From Paenibacillus sp. LS1 (GTDB lineage Bacteria; Bacillota; Bacilli; Paenibacillales; Paenibacillaceae): a DNA stretch of 64,000 nt. The notes beneath the pieces are model-generated. The model did no database searches, was not told the origin of the DNA, and worked only from the letters and a program-made list of their open reading frames with translations. The translations under genes and the position numbers were made by a program. Shown here one piece after another: positions 34,358 through 44,374 of this stretch. Position 1 is the first letter of the stretch. Every line of letters starts with the position of its first letter. The stretch lies in NCBI RefSeq assembly GCF_026013365.1, contig NZ_JAPDOE010000006.1, positions 186,001 through 250,000 on the forward strand, written 5' to 3'.

Positions 34358-36583
34358 TCAGATGACAGTATTTTTAGCGGGGTGGTTCAGATGGAATTGT
34401 CCCACGAGTTGTTGCAGGAAGACCGTAATGGCTTCCACGTTATTCGACGAATGCTGAACCTGCAACATATCACGGATCAGCTCCATCATCTCTGCTTCTA
34501 CCTCAGCGGAAGTAGCCCGATTTTGATGGCTAATTGCAGCAATGTTCTCCATTAGCATGACCACTTGATCCACGACTTGCGTGCGCTCAGGTTCTTCAGC
34601 GGTAGCATTTTGCAGAAGTTGCGAAGCGGCCTGAACCAGTGTCGTTCCTTCAGCCAACACCTGATCTCCCTCTGTGATTAATTGGGACGCCGCTCCTGCT
34701 GCAGTTGAGATTCGGTCCAGAATCTGATGGATATTTTCAGTGGAAGAGCGGGATACATCGGCCAACTTACGGATTTCACCCGCCACGACCGAGAAGCCTA
34801 GGCCATGTTCGCCCACGCGTGCAGCTTCAATGGTAGCATTCAGAGCGAGCAGGTTGGTCTGAGCTGAAATTTCATCAATGACAGCCAGTGCACGGTAAAT
34901 CTCTTTCATGGTATCCATGAAGGACAGGATGGTACGGTTGGTATCGGACACCGCTCCGGAGATTTGGGTCATTTTGTCGCCGATTCGTTCCACTTCCTGC
35001 TGGGCCACGCCGATCTGTTTAGTGGCAGAAGTCTCCAGTTGTTGCAGCGTTAAGCGCATGTGATCGGCAGCGATCTTGGCCTGATCGAGATCCTCCAGTT
35101 GGGTGCGAATGGCCTGAATCATCGAACCAAGCTTATAGTTCACACGCTCAGTCGTACCCTGGGTTGTCTCGGTTGAGGTTCGCATCTGATACTGATTGTC
35201 CATAACGTCTACCGTGGCAAGTTGTACCTTCAGCATAATGCCTTCCAGAGAATCAATCATGTTATTGATCCACTTCGCCAGTTCACCTGATTCGTCTTGG
35301 GCAAAATCAGACGTGTTCAGGCGCTGAGTCAGATCACCTTTGCCTTCGGCGTTGATCCGAATAAATCGGCTGATGCGGCGCAAGTCATCATGAACTCGTC
35401 GATATTGGCTGCGATGCAGCTGTAATGCAGTGAAGAATCCAAACAGCACATTAAAAGCCGCCATTGCTGCCGCACTCCATCCACTGCCAGTAAGGGCATA
35501 GACAAGGGCCGCTCCTGCAACGCCTGACAAGAGCGTGAAGAGACTGTGCTGCTTGAACTGGCGCCAGCCGATGCTCCGTATCCGGTATACTTCCTCCAGA
35601 TCTCCCTCACACATCATGCCCCAACGATCAGGACAGTGTGGCAACTGAAAGGTGATGCCCTTGCCAATGACAGAGATATGGCGGTAATCCGAGTAGCCGG
35701 GAAAGGCAACGAACAGATTGGAGCCATTCTGAATGGTGTTCGCTACTCCGGGATGTAGCTGCCCGGTCGATGGATCGGTGAACATGAGCTCCAGCTCCGT
35801 ATGCTCCTTAACGGAAACGATACCCCATTCGGTGGTGACGCCATCTTTCAGATTTTCCCCATGTGTAAAGGTACGATCCTCGAAGCGGCTTCGGGATAAG
35901 GCGGTGCCGGGCTGCAGATGGGGCCGTAATTTCGACTCAGCCATAAAGAGATAGTTATCACCCGAATCGGGATAGATATGGCCTGATTCTCGTTGAATCA
36001 GGTCACCCAAGACATCCCCGGGAACACGGCTGCATAATGAACCAACATATCGACCTTCCTGTAGTATGGGGTTGATAAACAACAAGGTGACATCATCGTG
36101 AAAAGCGGACGAGCGCGGACCAATATCCAACGTCAATGGATCGGAATATGGGCCATACAAACACTTTTTCCCATGAATATCTGCCCGGGAGTACTTCAAT
36201 CCTGGTCCAATCAAAGCTTCGTGATCTGTATAGATCTGTCCAATATGTTTCTTATATGTAGAGAATACCACCTGATTCTGTTCGTTCAGCATAAATAGCT
36301 CTGTACTATCAACGGCTCGAATATAACTGGATTGAAACCATGTATCTAGTTTACTTATATGAGATGAACCTGGCAGTACATCTTGTGGTCGAACGGGCTG
36401 TATTTGATGAAGCAAGCGATCCAGGTGATTCCATTGTTCATCTGCCCAGTCCATCATGAGCTGACGTCTCGTTTCGGCAATCCCCTCAAAAATCTGTTCC
36501 ACATCTTCCTTCATATGTGCGTTCAACCGATACGATCGCCACAGCGGCAATCCTTTTCTCCATCCCAGCCAATCAAACATCAT
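34358..36583 (-). CDS. Methyl-accepting chemotaxis protein, cytoplasmic N-terminal sensor
   Basis: About 741 residues. The first ~320 are hydrophilic, without an N-terminal membrane helix or signal peptide, and look like a sensor module (SSYIRAVDSTELFMLNEQNQ, FINPILQEGRYVGSL). A hydrophobic hairpin follows at ~345-390 (FTLLSGVAGAALVYAL and AAFNVLFGFFTAL), then a HAMP-like stretch and the receptor signalling domain with DEISAQTNLLALNATIEAAR. The sensor therefore seems to be inside the cell ahead of a membrane anchor. ATGs at 36583 and 36580 both follow GGGGTGG. Confidence 0.85.
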   Translation of the reverse strand: MMFDWLGWRKGLPLWRSYRLNAHMKEDVEQIFEGIAETRRQLMMDWADEQWNHLDRLLHQIQPVRPQDVLPGSSHISKLDTWFQSSYIRAVDSTELFMLNEQNQVVFSTYKKHIGQIYTDHEALIGPGLKYSRADIHGKKCLYGPYSDPLTLDIGPRSSAFHDDVTLLFINPILQEGRYVGSLCSRVPGDVLGDLIQRESGHIYPDSGDNYLFMAESKLRPHLQPGTALSRSRFEDRTFTHGENLKDGVTTEWGIVSVKEHTELELMFTDPSTGQLHPGVANTIQNGSNLFVAFPGYSDYRHISVIGKGITFQLPHCPDRWGMMCEGDLEEVYRIRSIGWRQFKQHSLFTLLSGVAGAALVYALTGSGWSAAAMAAFNVLFGFFTALQLHRSQYRRVHDDLRRISRFIRINAEGKGDLTQRLNTSDFAQDESGELAKWINNMIDSLEGIMLKVQLATVDVMDNQYQMRTSTETTQGTTERVNYKLGSMIQAIRTQLEDLDQAKIAADHMRLTLQQLETSATKQIGVAQQEVERIGDKMTQISGAVSDTNRTILSFMDTMKEIYRALAVIDEISAQTNLLALNATIEAARVGEHGLGFSVVAGEIRKLADVSRSSTENIHQILDRISTAAGAASQLITEGDQVLAEGTTLVQAASQLLQNATAEEPERTQVVDQVVMLMENIAAISHQNRATSAEVEAEMMELIRDMLQVQHSSNNVEAITVFLQQLVGQFHLNHPAKNTVI

Positions 36584-36947
36584 GACCACCCCGATTTCTG
36601 GATTCTCTATTCAATCTTTATACAAGAAAACGAACAAGAATACGAGGGCATATGTCATATTTTCCGAATATTTATTCAATAAATACAAATGATCGTGCGT
36701 TTGTTGTTAGGTGAAATTCATGTTAGCTATCTATCAAGGAAACTTACATAGATGTCTCTGAGAATCCATCTCATTTTACATTGTGTAACATGAACAGGCC
36801 CATACTCAAAACACACTGTATAATGTAATCCCCGCCCAAAGCGATATAGTATTATCTAACAAGCAAAACCTGTTACGTTCGTGTATATAAACCTCCCATT
36901 CAGCCTTGGTGTGCAATGAAAACAACTTCCCACAAAGGAGAATGCCC
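36584..36947. other. Divergent spacer before the pyrimidine operon
   Basis: 364 bp, AT-rich, between the chemoreceptor and the importer operon. A TATAAT occurs at 36819-36824 without a matching -35 box. It must hold both promoters, and probably the PucR site, but I recognise no operator. Confidence 0.4.
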
Positions 36948-37772
36948 ATGTCCTCCATATCCTCAGCTACAGTCCCCGAAGCCTGCCATATTGATGTTGA
37001 TCATGTGTCCGTTGTCTTTGGTACAGGGACACAACAAGTTACTGCCTTGTCGGATGTTACATTCCAGATCCAGTCTAATGAGTTTGTCTCTCTGCTGGGC
37101 CCTTCCGGCTGTGGCAAGTCGACCTTGCTCCGGCTGGTGGGTGATCTACTTCAGCCCACTTTAGGCACCGTTCGCATTGCAGGCCAAGAGCCTGAGCGTG
37201 CTCGGCTACAGCGACAGTTCGGCATCGTCTTCCAGACACCTGCTTTGTTCGATTGGCGCACGGTGCGGCACAATGTGGAATTGCCCTTGGAGCTGCTTGG
37301 TACCCGGCGGAAGGAGTGCCGCCGCATTAGCGGTGAACTGCTTGAAATGGTGGGGTTAACCCGCTTCGCAGACCATTATCCATGGCAGCTCAGTGGCGGG
37401 ATGCAGCAACGTGTATCCATTGCACGTGCGCTTGCACTTGATCCACCATTGCTGCTCATGGATGAACCCTTCTCTGCCTTGGACGAATTCACGAAAGAAA
37501 AGCTTCAATTGGAGCTGCTTGAGATCAAGCGCTCAACAGGCAAGACCTTCCTCTTTGTCACACATAGCATCCCCGAAGCCGTATTTCTGTCCGACCGAAT
37601 CATTGTGCTCTCGGCGCATCCAGGGCAGGTGCATTCCATTCATTCCGTCAACCTGCCTTCCGAACGTCATAGTGAACTGAGAGAAACGGAAGACTTCTAT
37701 CACATGATTACAACCATTCGCAACTGCTTCTACGAGGAGCGTGATGAATCTCATGTCCCTGCGGTTCTTTAA
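36948..37772 (+). CDS. ABC transporter ATPase (SsuB/TauB/ThiZ type)
   Basis: A 274-residue ATPase: Walker A GPSGCGKST, Q-loop FQTPALFDWR, signature LSGGMQQRVSIARAL, Walker B LLLMDEPFSALDE and H-loop VTHSIPEA. The ATG at 36948 follows AAAGGAG by seven bases; the frame is open 14 codons upstream without a good site. It is the first gene of the pyrimidine-degradation locus and energises the two permeases that follow. Confidence 0.93.
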   Translation: MSSISSATVPEACHIDVDHVSVVFGTGTQQVTALSDVTFQIQSNEFVSLLGPSGCGKSTLLRLVGDLLQPTLGTVRIAGQEPERARLQRQFGIVFQTPALFDWRTVRHNVELPLELLGTRRKECRRISGELLEMVGLTRFADHYPWQLSGGMQQRVSIARALALDPPLLLMDEPFSALDEFTKEKLQLELLEIKRSTGKTFLFVTHSIPEAVFLSDRIIVLSAHPGQVHSIHSVNLPSERHSELRETEDFYHMITTIRNCFYEERDESHVPAVL

Positions 37773-38565
37773 ACCGGGATATCGATCCTGGGTCATCATC
37801 TGGATTATGGCCATATTGGTGCTGTGGGAAGGAATCGCGTGGATACTCCAACTGTTTTTGTCACCCCAGCAGGCGGCGTCTCGCCTTCCTTATCTGCACG
37901 AGGTACTTGGAGCGCTCTTTCGCTACTCGGGTACGCTGGCAGAGCAGGGGGCTGTCACGTTCGGCAATGCAGCCATTGGTTTTGCAGGGGGAACGATGCT
38001 TGGTCTCGGTCTGGCTCTGCTCATGAGCGGTGCTGTCTGGCTGGAGCGCACGTTATCGCCATATGTTGTCTCCTCACAGATGGTTCCGGTTATTGGTCTC
38101 GCACCAATTGTGTACGGTATTATCCACAATGCAGAGTGGGCTCGAATTGTTATGGCGGCTTATGTCACCTTCTTCCCGATCATCATCCATACGTTGAAAG
38201 GGTTGAAAAGTGCAGCACCAGAGCATCTGGAGCTTATGCGTTCCTGTGGAGCTTCACTGACTGCACGTTATATCAAATGTCTACTGCCTTCAGCACTACC
38301 GGGACTATTTTCCGGTATGAAAATAGCTGCTCCGCTGGCGGTGACTTCCTCCATCGTTGTGGAATTGATGGGGGCTCCCGACGGACTCGGCGTCCTGATG
38401 GTCAGTTCGTTATATTACGGTCATGCCCAAGTTGGCATGTTCTGGGCGACCATCATGCTTAGCATTGGCATTGGCCTGATTTCATATCTGGTCATCAGCC
38501 TGGCCGAACGTTGGCTGACCCCCTGGCAGCCTGAATTCAGGGCTAAAGGAGGTGATGCCACATGA
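37744..38565 (+). CDS. ABC transporter permease 1 (BPD type)
   Basis: 273 residues with ~six membrane helices and an EAA-like loop (LELMRSCGASLTARYIKCLL). The ATG at 37744 overlaps the ATPase gene by 29 bases, with GAGGAG just upstream; a later ATG at 37753 is possible. It belongs to the SsuC/TauC/ThiX family. Confidence 0.9.
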   Translation: MNLMSLRFFKPGYRSWVIIWIMAILVLWEGIAWILQLFLSPQQAASRLPYLHEVLGALFRYSGTLAEQGAVTFGNAAIGFAGGTMLGLGLALLMSGAVWLERTLSPYVVSSQMVPVIGLAPIVYGIIHNAEWARIVMAAYVTFFPIIIHTLKGLKSAAPEHLELMRSCGASLTARYIKCLLPSALPGLFSGMKIAAPLAVTSSIVVELMGAPDGLGVLMVSSLYYGHAQVGMFWATIMLSIGIGLISYLVISLAERWLTPWQPEFRAKGGDAT

Positions 38566-39500
38566 GTGACGGTAGAGTGTTGAGCCGGAAAAGTGATGAA
38601 GGTGTGACGATTGCTGCTGTAACTGGTGCAGCTACGACCCTCACGGGTTCACAGATGGCAGCTGCTCCCGGATCGGAAATCCATGGACAACGGGGACAAG
38701 CCGGAAAGGCCAGACCGGGCACCGGCTTTCGCGGGCGCTCGATTGCACTGAGCATGCTTCCTTGGGGTGCCGGGATAATGTTTCTCGCCCTCTGGCAGCT
38801 CAGGTTGTTTCATTGGATATTCTCGCTGGAAAGCTACCAACTGCCTGTACCTTCCACGATTGCGGCATCCATTCAGGAAAATGCCAATATGCTCTTTCGA
38901 TACGCGATGTACAGCGGAACCGAAATGCTGGGTGGTTTCTTGCTCGGCTCCCTGCTTGGTGCTCTGGCGGCGGCAGGTGCATCATTCTTCCCAACAAGCG
39001 GCAGGGCTGCGGTTACGGTTTTGTCTGCACTGAATGCAGTTCCCATTGTAGCCCTTGCCCCGATTATGAATAATTGGTTCGGTGACGGGATCTGGTCGCG
39101 TATTGCTGTCGTTACGGTGATTACGATGGCAGCGATGGCTGTCAGCCTTTTCAAAGGGCTGACTTCCATTCAGCCGCAGTACAGTGATCTGCTGAGTGGC
39201 CTTGCCGCGAGCAGGATGCAGTTTTTTTGGAAGCTGAGACTGCCTCATGCCCTGCCTTCCCTCTTTGCCGGTCTGAAGATCAACATGTCGACCAGTATTA
39301 TTGGGGCCATTGTGGGTGAATTTTTCATCGCCTCCCAGGGGCTCGGGTACTTGCTCTCGGATCAGATTCGACTGGCGAACATGCCCTTGGCCTGGTCCTG
39401 TATTGTCATCGCCGCCGCGCTCGGTATTGTGCTGTATGAAGCGGTTGTTCTGGCAGAAAAGCGAATCATTCCGTGGAATCGTGCACGCACAGATCACTAA
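38562..39500 (+). CDS. ABC transporter permease 2 (BPD type)
   Basis: 312 residues. An unusual ~65-residue Gly/Ser/Thr-rich, probably disordered N-terminus precedes ~six membrane helices; the EAA-like loop is LLSGLAASRMQFFWKLRLPH. The start overlaps the previous stop by four bases (ATGA). Two distinct permeases suggest a heterodimeric channel. Confidence 0.9.
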   Translation: MSDGRVLSRKSDEGVTIAAVTGAATTLTGSQMAAAPGSEIHGQRGQAGKARPGTGFRGRSIALSMLPWGAGIMFLALWQLRLFHWIFSLESYQLPVPSTIAASIQENANMLFRYAMYSGTEMLGGFLLGSLLGALAAAGASFFPTSGRAAVTVLSALNAVPIVALAPIMNNWFGDGIWSRIAVVTVITMAAMAVSLFKGLTSIQPQYSDLLSGLAASRMQFFWKLRLPHALPSLFAGLKINMSTSIIGAIVGEFFIASQGLGYLLSDQIRLANMPLAWSCIVIAAALGIVLYEAVVLAEKRIIPWNRARTDH

Positions 39501-39599
39501 CGTACATCAGGGTATCAACCATAGATTGATAGGGCTGGTGAGTAGAGCCTCACACTACCTGATTGAAAAATCGTATATAAACAGGGGGTTGTTCTGTAC

Positions 39600-40664
39600 A
39601 TGTACAAAACGTTGAAGCCGGGTTTGCTGGTGTTGGTCCTGTTGGTTGTTACGATGCTGAGCGCATGTTCTACGAAGTCCGAGCCGGCGGCTGAGCCTGT
39701 CGCTGCGAGTTCAGGAGGGTCGGGAGAAGCAGATAAACCCTTAACCAAAGTTAAAATTCAGCTGAAATGGGTGCCGCAGGCGCAGTTTGCCGGGATCTAT
39801 GCAGCGAAGGAAAAAGGTTTTTTTGCAGATGAAGGCATTGATGCCGAGATTATTCCGGGTGGTCCGGATATCGTGATTGAGCAGCAGGTGGTCAATGGCG
39901 CGGCTGATGTCGGGATCACAGGAGTAGATAGTCTGCTGGTCAGCCGGGACAACGGTCTGCCGCTTGTCTCGCTCGCCCAAATCTCACAGAAGAGTAGCTA
40001 TCGCTTGATCGCCAAGAAGTCTCTAGGCATTACTGATCCGGCTCAGATGAAAGGCAAGAAGGTAAGTACCTGGTTCGGCAGTCAGCAGTTTCAGGTGCTC
40101 GCGTTCATGGAGAAGAATGGCCTAGATCCGAAGAAAGATATTGAATTGGTGAAGCAGGGATTCACAATGGATCAGTTTTTCAACGATCAGGTGGATGTGG
40201 CTACGGCGACGATCTATAACGAATATCACGTTGTACTGGAAAGTGGAACGAAAGAATCCGATCTGGATGTGTTCAACATTGAAGATGCCGGTGTTGGCAT
40301 GCTGGAGGATACGCTAATTGCCAAGAAGGATTGGGTAGACAGCAACCGTGAGCTTGCGGTTAAAGTGACCCGTGCCATTCTGAAAGGCTGGAACTACGCC
40401 ATCGACAATCAGGATGAGACGGTGGATATCGTGATGAGTAATGTGACGGAGGGCAGCACCACCCGCGAGCATCAGGTAACGATGCTGGAAGAGATTGCGA
40501 AGCTGATTCGCCCGGAAGGATTTACAGAGCAGCAAGTCGGTAGTTTTGTTGATGAGTCATTTGCCCGAACTGCGGATATTGCACTGAATTATGGGCTGAT
40601 CAAAAAAGCCGCAAATCTGGATGAAGCGCTGGAGAAAAGCATCTATGAAGAAGCGGTGAAATAA
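39600..40664 (+). CDS. NMT1/THI5-like substrate-binding lipoprotein
   Basis: 354 residues; lipobox LSAC (C23). The mature protein has the NMT1/THI5 signature region (QLKWVPQAQFAGIYAAKEKG, then PGGPDIVIEQQVVNGAADVG). Family members bind pyrimidine-like or related small molecules. AGGGGG lies ten bases before the ATG. Lying between the importer genes and reductive pyrimidine enzymes, it probably binds uracil, thymine or a dihydropyrimidine (inference). Confidence 0.9.
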   Translation: MYKTLKPGLLVLVLLVVTMLSACSTKSEPAAEPVAASSGGSGEADKPLTKVKIQLKWVPQAQFAGIYAAKEKGFFADEGIDAEIIPGGPDIVIEQQVVNGAADVGITGVDSLLVSRDNGLPLVSLAQISQKSSYRLIAKKSLGITDPAQMKGKKVSTWFGSQQFQVLAFMEKNGLDPKKDIELVKQGFTMDQFFNDQVDVATATIYNEYHVVLESGTKESDLDVFNIEDAGVGMLEDTLIAKKDWVDSNRELAVKVTRAILKGWNYAIDNQDETVDIVMSNVTEGSTTREHQVTMLEEIAKLIRPEGFTEQQVGSFVDESFARTADIALNYGLIKKAANLDEALEKSIYEEAVK

Positions 40665-40685
40665 GCGTGTGGAGGAGGATGACGA

Positions 40686-42059
40686 ATGAGTTCTGTGGAT
40701 CAGCAGCCGCAGCCGTTTGGCAGTACGAAGGAAGAGTGGCTGGAGAAGGATCGCAAATACGTGTGGCATCACATCTCGCCTCATAACGATCATCCGATGA
40801 TTGCAGTCAGCGGGGAGGGCAGTTGGATCACCGATCAGGATGGTACGCGTTATCTGGATGCGATGTCGGGGCTCTGGTGTGTGAATGTGGGGCATGGCCG
40901 TGAGGAGATTGCGAGAAGTGCCTATGAACAGATGAAAGCACTCGCTTATGTACCGATGACGCAGAGTCACGAACCGGCGATTTTGCTGGCGGAGAAGCTG
41001 AATGACTGGCTGGAGGGGGAGTATCGGATATTCTTCTCCAACTCAGGTTCAGATGCGAATGAGGTGGCTTTCAAAATAGCCCGTCAGTACCACCATCAGA
41101 ATGGTGAGCCTACTCGGCACAAATTCATCTCCCGTCACCGTGCCTATCACGGCAACTCCATGGGCGCACTGGGCGCTACCGGGCAAGCCGCCCGCAAGAT
41201 CAAATACGAGCCGCTCGGCGTAGGTTTCTCTCATGTTCCACCACCGTATTGCTACCGCTGTCCGTTTGGACGAAACAAGGATGGATGCGGACTCGAATGT
41301 GCAACCATCTATGAAGAGGTGATTCGTTGGGAAGGTCCTGAGACGGTTGCCGCAGTAATTATGGAGCCGGTGATCACAGGGGGCGGTATGATTGTGCCCC
41401 CGCCGGATTATATGCGTACCGTACAAGAAATCTGTCAGCGCTATGGCGTGTTGCTCATTGTAGATGAGGTCATCTGCGGTTTTGGCCGCTCTGGGCAGAA
41501 GTTTGGTCATCAGAACTATGGCGTACAGCCTGATATTGTGACGATGGCAAAAGGCATGACCAGTGCCTATTCGCCGCTATCGGCAACGGCTGTGCGAGCA
41601 GATCTGTATGAGACGTTCCGGGAATCCGGACCGGATACCCATTTTCGCCATGTGAATACCTTTGGCGGGAATCCCGTATCCTGCCGGGTGGCACTGGCGA
41701 ATCTGGAGATTCTGGAACGAGAGAATCTGGTCAGCCGGGCGGAAGAACTGGGATACCTGCTTCGTGAGAAGCTGGAGCCGCTGCTGGAGCTGTCCATTGT
41801 GGGGGATATCCGTTCATTCGGATTCGCCTGTGGGGTGGAGTTGATTGAAGCAGACGGGTCTCCTGCAGAAGCGGATAAAGTAATGAAGGTACTCGCCAGT
41901 TGTAAAAGGGACGGCATCCTGATTGGCAAGAACGGCGATACCGTACCGGGTTTTGCAAACATTTTGACGATCTCCCCACCGTTTGTCACCACCGAGGAGG
42001 AGTTGGATCTGATCGCTGGAAGTTTGCTCGTTGCGCTACGTAGTCTGGACGCAGGGTAG
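40686..42059 (+). CDS. Omega-aminotransferase, probable beta-alanine:pyruvate
   Basis: A 457-residue class III PLP aminotransferase. The PLP lysine is K289 (TMAKGMTSAY), with the Asp that holds the pyridine nitrogen in LIVDEVICGFGR. The N-terminus (YLDAMSGLWCVNVGHGREEI) resembles omega-amino acid:pyruvate transaminases. GGAGGAGG precedes the ATG. In context it should deaminate beta-alanine or 3-aminoisobutyrate released at the end of the pathway. Of note is a Cys-rich segment YCYRCPFGRNKDGCGLEC (~192-209) that could bind a metal. Confidence 0.88.
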   Translation: MSSVDQQPQPFGSTKEEWLEKDRKYVWHHISPHNDHPMIAVSGEGSWITDQDGTRYLDAMSGLWCVNVGHGREEIARSAYEQMKALAYVPMTQSHEPAILLAEKLNDWLEGEYRIFFSNSGSDANEVAFKIARQYHHQNGEPTRHKFISRHRAYHGNSMGALGATGQAARKIKYEPLGVGFSHVPPPYCYRCPFGRNKDGCGLECATIYEEVIRWEGPETVAAVIMEPVITGGGMIVPPPDYMRTVQEICQRYGVLLIVDEVICGFGRSGQKFGHQNYGVQPDIVTMAKGMTSAYSPLSATAVRADLYETFRESGPDTHFRHVNTFGGNPVSCRVALANLEILERENLVSRAEELGYLLREKLEPLLELSIVGDIRSFGFACGVELIEADGSPAEADKVMKVLASCKRDGILIGKNGDTVPGFANILTISPPFVTTEEELDLIAGSLLVALRSLDAG

Positions 42060-42157
42060 TTGCCATACACAGGTACGACAGACGTTTACGGTTTAGCAAG
42101 CAAAATGGAGATTTCCACATCATTACTCGATAAATAAGTGCAAGGAGGTGAGGGAGG

Positions 42158-43447
42158 ATGCAGACCACAACAGGCAGAATCATTAATCAGCTTCGGCTGA
42201 ATGAGCGAATTGAGCAGTTGTCACGCATTGGACGAATCGCAGAGACGGGTGTCTGCCGACTTGCCCTGACCCCGGAAGATATGGATGGCATCATACAGGT
42301 TCGTCTATGGATGGAAAAGGCCGGTCTGACGACGCGACTTGATGCCTTCGGCAATCTGATTGGTCGTCTGGAAGGGGCGGATCAGGCCCTGCCGATCCTC
42401 ATGATTGGTTCTCACATCGACTCTCAGCCGTATGGCGGTCGCTATGATGGAGCAATTGGTGTGCTAGGCGCGCTCGAAGCGGTGCAATGCCTGATCGAAA
42501 ATGGCATCCATCCCCGAATGCCGATTGAAGTGATTGCCTTTTGCGATGAAGAGGGTTCCCGTTTTAACAAAGGCCTGTTCGGCTCGCGTGGCATAACCGG
42601 TCAGTTGGAAGAGGGCGAACTGGAGCGGCAGGATAAAAACGGAGTGACTCGCCGGGAGGCGCTGGAAGCCTTCGGCTGTTCTCCTTCGGATTTTGAAGAA
42701 GCGACCTATCCGCCAGGTTCCATAGGCAGTTATCTGGAGCTGCACATTGAACAGGGACCAGTGCTGGAGGCGCTGAATGCACCAGTAGGTCTGGTGACGG
42801 GCATCTCCGGCCCGCTGTGGCTTACGGTAACGATGAAAGGCATGGCCGGTCATGCCGGCTCTGTTCCGATGGGAATGCGACATGATGCTTTGGTAGGCAG
42901 TGCCAAAGTCATTGCGGCTTTTGACGATATGGTTAGAGAAGACCCGGAAGCACCAACCGTAGGCACGGTGGGAAGTCTGAGGGTGTTTCCAGACTCACGG
43001 AATATCATTCCGGAGGAAGTCAGCTTTACGGTGGACTTGCGAGATATGGAGATGGAACGCAGAAACCGACTTGAAGCCCGATTGATGAACATGTTGGATG
43101 ACGTGAGTTCCCGATATGGTCTAACTTACTCGCTGACAGAGGATACGAATAGTGAGCCGCGGTATTGTGCAGAGCTGATCATGTCGGTGATTCGTACATC
43201 CGCGGAAGAGATCGGGATTACTTTGCCAGAACTGATGAGTGGTCCGTTCCATGATGCGATGGCCCTTTCGCTTGTGTGTGATTATGGCATGATCTTTGTC
43301 CGTAGCAAGGACGGTATCAGTCATCATCCCAGCGAATATTCCTCCTCGGAGGATATTGGGCTGGGCACGGAAGTGTTGTATCGCACCATTCGGAGGATGT
43401 GCAGTGGAATGAACCAACCAACCAATTTATCTGAGGAGGCGTTGTGA
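42158..43447 (+). CDS. M20-type N-carbamoyl-amino acid hydrolase
   Basis: A 429-residue amidohydrolase of the hydantoinase/carbamoylase group (AllC/HyuC-like). Metal ligands appear in GSHIDSQPYGGRYDGAIG, in the CDEEGSRF Glu pair, in LELHIEQGP and in the C-terminal DGISHHPSEYSS. GAGGTGAGGGAGG precedes the ATG. Members of this family include a beta-ureidopropionase, so it may duplicate the role of the nitrilase-type enzyme next to it, or accept a different ureido compound. Confidence 0.88.
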   Translation: MQTTTGRIINQLRLNERIEQLSRIGRIAETGVCRLALTPEDMDGIIQVRLWMEKAGLTTRLDAFGNLIGRLEGADQALPILMIGSHIDSQPYGGRYDGAIGVLGALEAVQCLIENGIHPRMPIEVIAFCDEEGSRFNKGLFGSRGITGQLEEGELERQDKNGVTRREALEAFGCSPSDFEEATYPPGSIGSYLELHIEQGPVLEALNAPVGLVTGISGPLWLTVTMKGMAGHAGSVPMGMRHDALVGSAKVIAAFDDMVREDPEAPTVGTVGSLRVFPDSRNIIPEEVSFTVDLRDMEMERRNRLEARLMNMLDDVSSRYGLTYSLTEDTNSEPRYCAELIMSVIRTSAEEIGITLPELMSGPFHDAMALSLVCDYGMIFVRSKDGISHHPSEYSSSEDIGLGTEVLYRTIRRMCSGMNQPTNLSEEAL

Positions 43448-43451
43448 CGTT

Positions 43452-44333
43452 ATGGGCAAAATCAGCATCGGACTAATCCAGGCTTCTCATGAGATTGAAG
43501 GTTCGGCTCCCGTTGAGGTGCACAAAGAAGCTGCGGTTCAGAAGCACATTGCGCTGGTTCGTGAAGCTGCTGCAAGAGGGGCCAAGATCATCGGATTGCA
43601 GGAAGTATTCTATGGACCGTACTTTTGTACAGAGCAAAGTCCCAAATGGTATGCATCCGCTGAACCGGTACCGGAAGGACCGACGACCAGACGTTTTCAG
43701 GAGCTGGCAAAGGAGCTTGCGGTGGTGATTATTTTACCCGTGTACGAGGTGGAGGGCATTGCTTCGTATTACAATACGGCGGCTGTCATTGATGCAGATG
43801 GTTCATATCTGGGGAAATATCGCAAACATCATATCCCGCATGTGGAAGCAGGTGAGGGTACGAATGGGTTTTGGGAAAAGTATTATTTCAAACCAGGTAA
43901 CCTTGGGTTCCCGGTATTTGATACGGCCTACGCCAGAGTCGGCGTGTACATCTGTTATGATCGTCATTTTCCGGAAGGGGCTCGATTGCTCGGGCTAGCG
44001 GGGGCAGAGATTGTGTTCAATCCGTCCGCTACGGTTGCGGGGACATCGGAATATCTGTGGAAACTGGAACAGCCTGCTCACGCGGTAGCTAATGGGTATT
44101 ATGTAGCGGCCATCAACCGAGTTGGTGTGGAAGCGCCATGGAATATGGGTGAATTTTATGGACAGTCGTACCTAGTTGACCCACGAGGCAGAATGGTAGC
44201 GATCGGCAGTCGGGATCAGGATGAGGTCGTTATTGGCGAGATGGATACGGAGATGATTCGTGAAGTACGTAATGTATGGCAGTTCTACCGCGATCGCAGG
44301 CCGGAAACGTACGAACATCTGGTTAGTCTGTAA
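43452..44333 (+). CDS. Nitrilase-family beta-ureidopropionase
   Basis: A 293-residue carbon-nitrogen hydrolase with an intact Glu-Lys-Cys triad: E51 (GLQEVFYGPYF), K125 (KYRKHHIP) and C168 (VYICYDRHFPEG). It should hydrolyse N-carbamoyl-beta-alanine to beta-alanine, CO2 and ammonia. N-carbamoylputrescine amidases are close relatives, but the neighbours favour the pyrimidine pathway. It starts four bases after the preceding stop, with GAGGAGG upstream inside that gene. Confidence 0.88.
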   Translation: MGKISIGLIQASHEIEGSAPVEVHKEAAVQKHIALVREAAARGAKIIGLQEVFYGPYFCTEQSPKWYASAEPVPEGPTTRRFQELAKELAVVIILPVYEVEGIASYYNTAAVIDADGSYLGKYRKHHIPHVEAGEGTNGFWEKYYFKPGNLGFPVFDTAYARVGVYICYDRHFPEGARLLGLAGAEIVFNPSATVAGTSEYLWKLEQPAHAVANGYYVAAINRVGVEAPWNMGEFYGQSYLVDPRGRMVAIGSRDQDEVVIGEMDTEMIREVRNVWQFYRDRRPETYEHLVSL

Positions 44334-44374
44334 AAGTAGCTTGAAACTAGCTCGGATAAAACTTCAGGAGGTGC

